From the NCBI GenBank assembly GCA_030609665.1, contig JAUWBW010000066.1, positions 1-8,894 of the forward strand: 8,894 bases of DNA. Direction: 5' to 3'. Below, one piece after another: positions 6,835-8,894 of the stretch (position 1 is the first letter of the stretch; the number at the start of each line of letters is the position of its first letter). Both the position numbers and the translations under genes were made by a program. The notes below the pieces were generated by a model, which did not search any database, had not been told where the DNA came from, and was given only the letters and a program-made list of their open reading frames with translations. Source of the stretch: Methanosarcinaceae archaeon. Its GTDB lineage: Archaea; Halobacteriota; Methanosarcinia; Methanosarcinales; Methanosarcinaceae.

Positions 6835-7509
6835 TTATTGACCTCTCATTTTATCTAATACAAAACCCCCAACAATGAACAATGAAAATATTAACAAAGG
6901 CAATATCTCAAATTCCCCCCCGCCAATCGCAGGCATATCCAGTTTTTTTGCCTTGATGTATGCAGGAACTATCATAGCCCCAAGCAGGTAGAATATTCCA
7001 AGGAACATCATTGTGGTCCCAAGGTCTTCAGGAGGGCGTTTCATTTTCTTAAACACAAAGGTGGATGATATCACTGATAGAAAGAACACAATTCCAACAA
7101 GCAAACCAATTCTCGATCCGCTGGTCCCAAGGCTTGATGCCAGTATCATGCAGGACATAAAAAGCGCTGTCAAACAAACCGGGCAGGGTATGGAAATCGC
7201 AAGGAAGGTCTTCTTTGAAACATCATGATCACAAGAACATTCTTTAAGTGTGTATATTCCGGCTGCGATCAGGATTATTGCAATAAAGACATGTAATGTC
7301 ATTCCCAGGCTTGCAATGCCATCCAGATATGACTGGTCCACCATTTCAATAAGGCTTCCCATAATTATGGATAGACCCAGGTAAACTGCGGCTATGATCA
7401 GGGTATTTTTCCATTTGATATTTGCAAAACCGCATCCTACTCCGGTTTTAAGTCCAAAGATGAAGATGCCTATCATAATACCGATGACTGTTGCATAAGT
7501 AGTGTTCAT
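6835..7509 (-). CDS. DUF2162 multi-pass membrane protein, putative transporter
   Basis: A 224-residue, very hydrophobic protein with about seven predicted membrane helices (near 5-22, 35-53, 66-87, 102-126, 133-153, 166-183, 201-219). It fits the DUF2162 family of predicted transporters of methanogens. Between helices three and four is CSCDHD (91-96), and helix four opens with IPCPVC (107-112), so four or five Cys plus His/Asp are close together. This suggests binding of a soft or transition metal, or a redox-active pair as in CcdA/DsbD-like proteins; I cannot tell which. It is the first gene of the operon, starting at the ATG at 7509, with a TATA box 20-50 bases upstream. The neighbours suggest it moves metal or a tetrapyrrole product across the membrane (inference). 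No sequence evidence fixes the substrate. Confidence 0.82.
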   Translation of the reverse strand: MNTTYATVIGIMIGIFIFGLKTGVGCGFANIKWKNTLIIAAVYLGLSIIMGSLIEMVDQSYLDGIASLGMTLHVFIAIILIAAGIYTLKECSCDHDVSKKTFLAISIPCPVCLTALFMSCMILASSLGTSGSRIGLLVGIVFFLSVISSTFVFKKMKRPPEDLGTTMMFLGIFYLLGAMIVPAYIKAKKLDMPAIGGGEFEILPLLIFSLFIVGGFVLDKMRGQ

Positions 7510-7529
7510 TGATCAGTCTACCATCCAAT

Positions 7530-7562
7530 TATTTTTATACGTGGTAAATATATTTTATCCAC
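7530..7562 (-). promoter_or_regulatory. Operon promoter with overlapping palindrome (candidate operator)
   Basis: The minus strand carries AT-rich boxes TAAAATATATTTA (7557-7545) and TATAAAAA (7539-7532), either of which could be the TATA box for the gene starting at 7509. The first lies inside a 22-base imperfect palindrome (7541-7562): outer arms GTGG and CCAC, inner AA and TT pairs, 16 of 22 positions symmetric. A dimeric winged-helix repressor bound here would block TBP. The regulator gene next door, read the other way, is the obvious candidate. Confidence 0.5.
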
Positions 7563-7622
7563 CGCTTCCGATTTTCCAGTCGGCTTAGTTGAATTCATAC
7601 TCTGCAAAATAGATAGAACAAC

Positions 7623-7630
7623 TTATATCT
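7623..7630 (+). promoter_or_regulatory. TATA box for the ArsR-type regulator
   Basis: TTATATC at 7624-7630 would place transcription start near 7650. This is after the GTG at 7633 and just before the ATG at 7663, which favours the ATG as start and gives a very short leader. Confidence 0.45.
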
Positions 7631-7662
7631 ATGTGAGGATTAAGATAACAATTGTGAGTTAT

Positions 7663-8169
7663 ATGGGTAATAAAGTATTCAAAGCAATAGGAAGCGCCAC
7701 CAGATTGAGTATGCTTGAGAGGCTTGCTGAAGGTGATCTGCACATATCAGGACTGGCAAGGGAGTTGAATATATCGGTACCGGTTGCTGCCAAGCATGTC
7801 AGGATACTGGAAGATGCGGGGCTCATCGAACGAAAGAAATTCGGTAGAACACATGTTTTGAGCATCAATACCAAAAATATCTACAATTCACTGGACTGTT
7901 TTGCACCAACAAGGAGGGTCGAGGTGGAAAAAGGGGCAAATTTGTTGGATATTCTAAAAAGTGTTTCTGCTGTTGAGGTCAAAAGGGTTGGAAATCGGGA
8001 TGTTGTGATATCAACAGATGGTGAAGAAGGATTCTATGTATATGAGGTAGATGGAAAGATTTCGGAAAAAATGGTTGAGGATTGTGTATTTGAAGATAAT
8101 GCTACAGTGGAGTGGAAAAAACTGGTGCCTGTCACCAGAACGAAGTTGTCGATAAGTGTCAAGGGTTAA
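7663..8169 (+). CDS. ArsR-type winged-helix regulator with C-terminal DUF4430-like domain
   Basis: A 168-residue DNA-binding protein. Residues 1-70 are an ArsR-like winged helix: FKAIGSATRLSMLERLAEG, then helix-turn-helix ISGLARELNISVPVAAKHVRILEDAGLIE, then the wing KKFGRTHVLSI. Residues about 90-165 look like DUF4430 (transcobalamin-like C-terminal domain): the opening ANLLDILKSV, then GFYVYEVDGKI and the closing FEDNATVEWKK match that family's pattern of a VNGK-like turn and a DGD-x-V-x-W-like strand. The classic ArsR metal motif ELCVCDL is absent; C79 and C141 are the only Cys. The ATG at 7663 is preferred over GTGs at 7633 and 7654: it fits the TATA position, and GTGA at 7654-7657 can serve as ribosome binding site. 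It is divergent from the chelatase operon and probably represses it in response to a small ligand, perhaps a corrinoid or other tetrapyrrole (inference). Confidence 0.85.
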   Translation: MGNKVFKAIGSATRLSMLERLAEGDLHISGLARELNISVPVAAKHVRILEDAGLIERKKFGRTHVLSINTKNIYNSLDCFAPTRRVEVEKGANLLDILKSVSAVEVKRVGNRDVVISTDGEEGFYVYEVDGKISEKMVEDCVFEDNATVEWKKLVPVTRTKLSISVKG

Positions 8170-8223
8170 GAAAATGAAGTTGCTATTAGGAATAAGGGTG
8201 GTCTAACATTAACTCATTTATTG

Positions 8224-8285
8224 GATACGCCGCTGAATAAAGAAGAGCGATTGCTCGCTCTCCCACTTCTTTATTCGGCGCTATC
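8224..8285. repeat. Long hairpin / inverted repeat downstream of the regulator
   Basis: GATA-CGCCGCTGAATAAAGAAG (8224-8245) pairs with CTTCTTTATTCGGCGC-TATC (8266-8285) with few defects, and inside it GAGCGA-TTGC-TCGCTC (8245-8260) makes a perfect six-base stem with a four-base loop. The stem is far longer than a terminator needs and has no T-tract on either side. It starts 55 bases after the regulator stop. It may be a bidirectional transcription end, a small RNA, or a solo MITE-like element. Confidence 0.6.
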
Positions 8286-8620
8286 TTACCACAGCTATAC
8301 AAATACAAATAAATAAAATAATATGTGACATTTTTGGCATTGTTCTTTCCTCTGCTTACATCTGAGAATTCCTTGTATAAATATAAAATAAATTGGATAA
8401 GGCATGTTAGTAAATTAAGTAAATATGTTTTTGCGGCATTTTCATAATCTGCATATTGTTACCCATTTGGGATATATATGTTGCCTAAATGGGGTAGTAC
8501 TTATACAAATTCTACTTATATGAAGTATTCCTTCATTTGCTTCGTTGTATAGCCGTGTCATAATGTATGCCATTAATTTTAGATGTATGCCGCGGCTTTT
8601 ACACGATGTTAATAGGATCA
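8286..8620. other. AT-rich gene-poor stretch
   Basis: No gene is supported here. Visible items: an imperfect inverted repeat, ACCCATTTGGG (8461-8471) and CCTAAATGGGGT (8484-8495), around the TATA-like ATATATAT, and a twice-occurring ATGTATGCC near 8563-8591. A 64-codon minus-strand frame across 8442-8636 has no ribosome binding site or protein-like composition. Confidence 0.45.
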
Positions 8621-8660
8621 ATATTAATAAGTGCACAATATGAGAAAAATAGGTGATTTA

Positions 8661-8819
8661 ATGGATAAAAAACAACATGGAAACTGGAAAAATAATTTCA
8701 TGATCAGCACCTGTTTTGTTATGGCTCTCATGCTATTCGCAGTGCTTCCCGCCCAGGCGCAGCAACCGGTGATTATAATTAAGAACCTAATGTTTAATAC
8801 TAATGTCTTAACACTTTAA
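8661..8819 (+). CDS. Tiny secreted protein or truncated remnant of a secreted protein gene
   Basis: A 52-codon frame. The ATG at 8661 has AGGTGA at 8651-8656 as ribosome binding site and a TATA-like ATATTAATAA at 8621-8630, so initiation looks real; the ATG at 8640 lacks these. Residues 1-33 are a clear signal peptide: basic MDKKQHGNWKNN, hydrophobic core MISTCFVMALMLFAVLP, cleavage after AQA. Only 19 residues follow (QQPVIIIKN...), then a stop. Such a mature part is too short for a usual secreted enzyme, so this may be the start of a gene broken by an early stop or deletion, or a small secreted peptide. The frames after the stop do not visibly continue a protein before the repeat at 8841. 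Function unknown. Confidence 0.4.
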   Translation: MDKKQHGNWKNNFMISTCFVMALMLFAVLPAQAQQPVIIIKNLMFNTNVLTL

Positions 8820-8840
8820 TCTTCAGACAATTGTAATTTA

Positions 8841-8893
8841 ACCACAGAGAAACACAGAGATTGTATCTGATTTTACTCTCTGTGTCCTCTGTG
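8841..8893. repeat. CCACAGAG-type inverted repeat at right edge
   Basis: CCACAGAGAAACACAGAGA (8842-8860) is matched by TCTCTGTGTCCTCTGTG (8877-8893) in inverse orientation around a 16-base spacer. Each arm itself holds a tandem CACAGAG. Repeats built on CCACAGAG/CACAGAG are, from memory, scattered in many copies in some bacterial and archaeal genomes. It may continue past the window edge. Confidence 0.6.
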
Positions 8894-8894
8894 C

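Noticed and set aside
6303..6878. 191-codon plus-strand frame opposite the ExbB-like gene
   Set aside because: Antisense to a gene with the clear TolQ/ExbB signature, and no initiation signals.
7633..7662. GTG starts at 7633 and 7654 for the ArsR-type regulator
   Set aside because: The GTG at 7633 lies before the transcription start expected from the TATA box at 7623-7630, and the ArsR fold begins at MGNKVFKAIG. The start at 7654 cannot be fully excluded.
8442..8636. 64-codon minus-strand frame in the right-hand gap
   Set aside because: No ribosome binding site, low-quality composition, and it overlaps the promoter region of the plus-strand signal-peptide ORF.
1..8894. tRNA, rRNA, CRISPR array or transposase gene
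   Set aside because: No cloverleaf, regular spaced repeats or transposase motifs were seen on either strand.

Overview
The window looks like a chromosomal segment of a methanogenic or related archaeon, most likely Methanosarcinales. Evidence: archaeal TATA/BRE promoters, short GAGG-type ribosome binding sites, secreted proteins dense in N-glycosylation sequons, a membrane-anchored CobN-like chelatase of the kind I know from this group, and DUF2149/DUF2162 genes typical of methanogens. I cannot assign a genus.

Layout: (1) 1-494, minus: 5' part of a secreted repeat protein running off the left edge, with its promoter (about 642-655) and a structured leader (492-558). (2) 505-1118: a gap that holds this promoter and leader and, at the far end, the cobN-like terminator; little is visible between. 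(3) 1119-7509, minus: a compact four-gene operon, transcribed DUF2162 permease, ExbB/TolQ-like proton channel, DUF2149 ExbD-like protein, then a very large CobN-like surface protein. (4) 7510-7662: divergent promoter region with a palindrome over the operon TATA box. (5) 7663-8169, plus: an ArsR-type repressor with a C-terminal DUF4430-like domain. (6) 8170-8894: AT-rich, gene-poor stretch with a long hairpin, a tiny signal-peptide ORF and a terminal inverted repeat.

How it may work together (inference): the CobN-like protein sits outside the cell, anchored by a C-terminal helix, and handles a metal-tetrapyrrole (metal insertion or, as proposed for bacterial HmuS, metal removal). The ExbB-like and DUF2149 proteins would form a proton-driven motor, and the DUF2162 permease would move the released metal or product. 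The first secreted protein may bind the substrate. The ArsR-DUF4430 protein would control the operon. The set resembles the Bacteroidetes hmu haem-use loci, but lies in an organism expected to lack an outer membrane.

The most unusual signal is that the two secreted-protein genes, 5.2 kb apart, share a leader design: a hairpin whose stem sequence differs completely between copies while pairing is kept, an identical GCCAAGCAA in the loop, and a near-identical ribosome-binding segment. This is a candidate undescribed cis-regulatory RNA.
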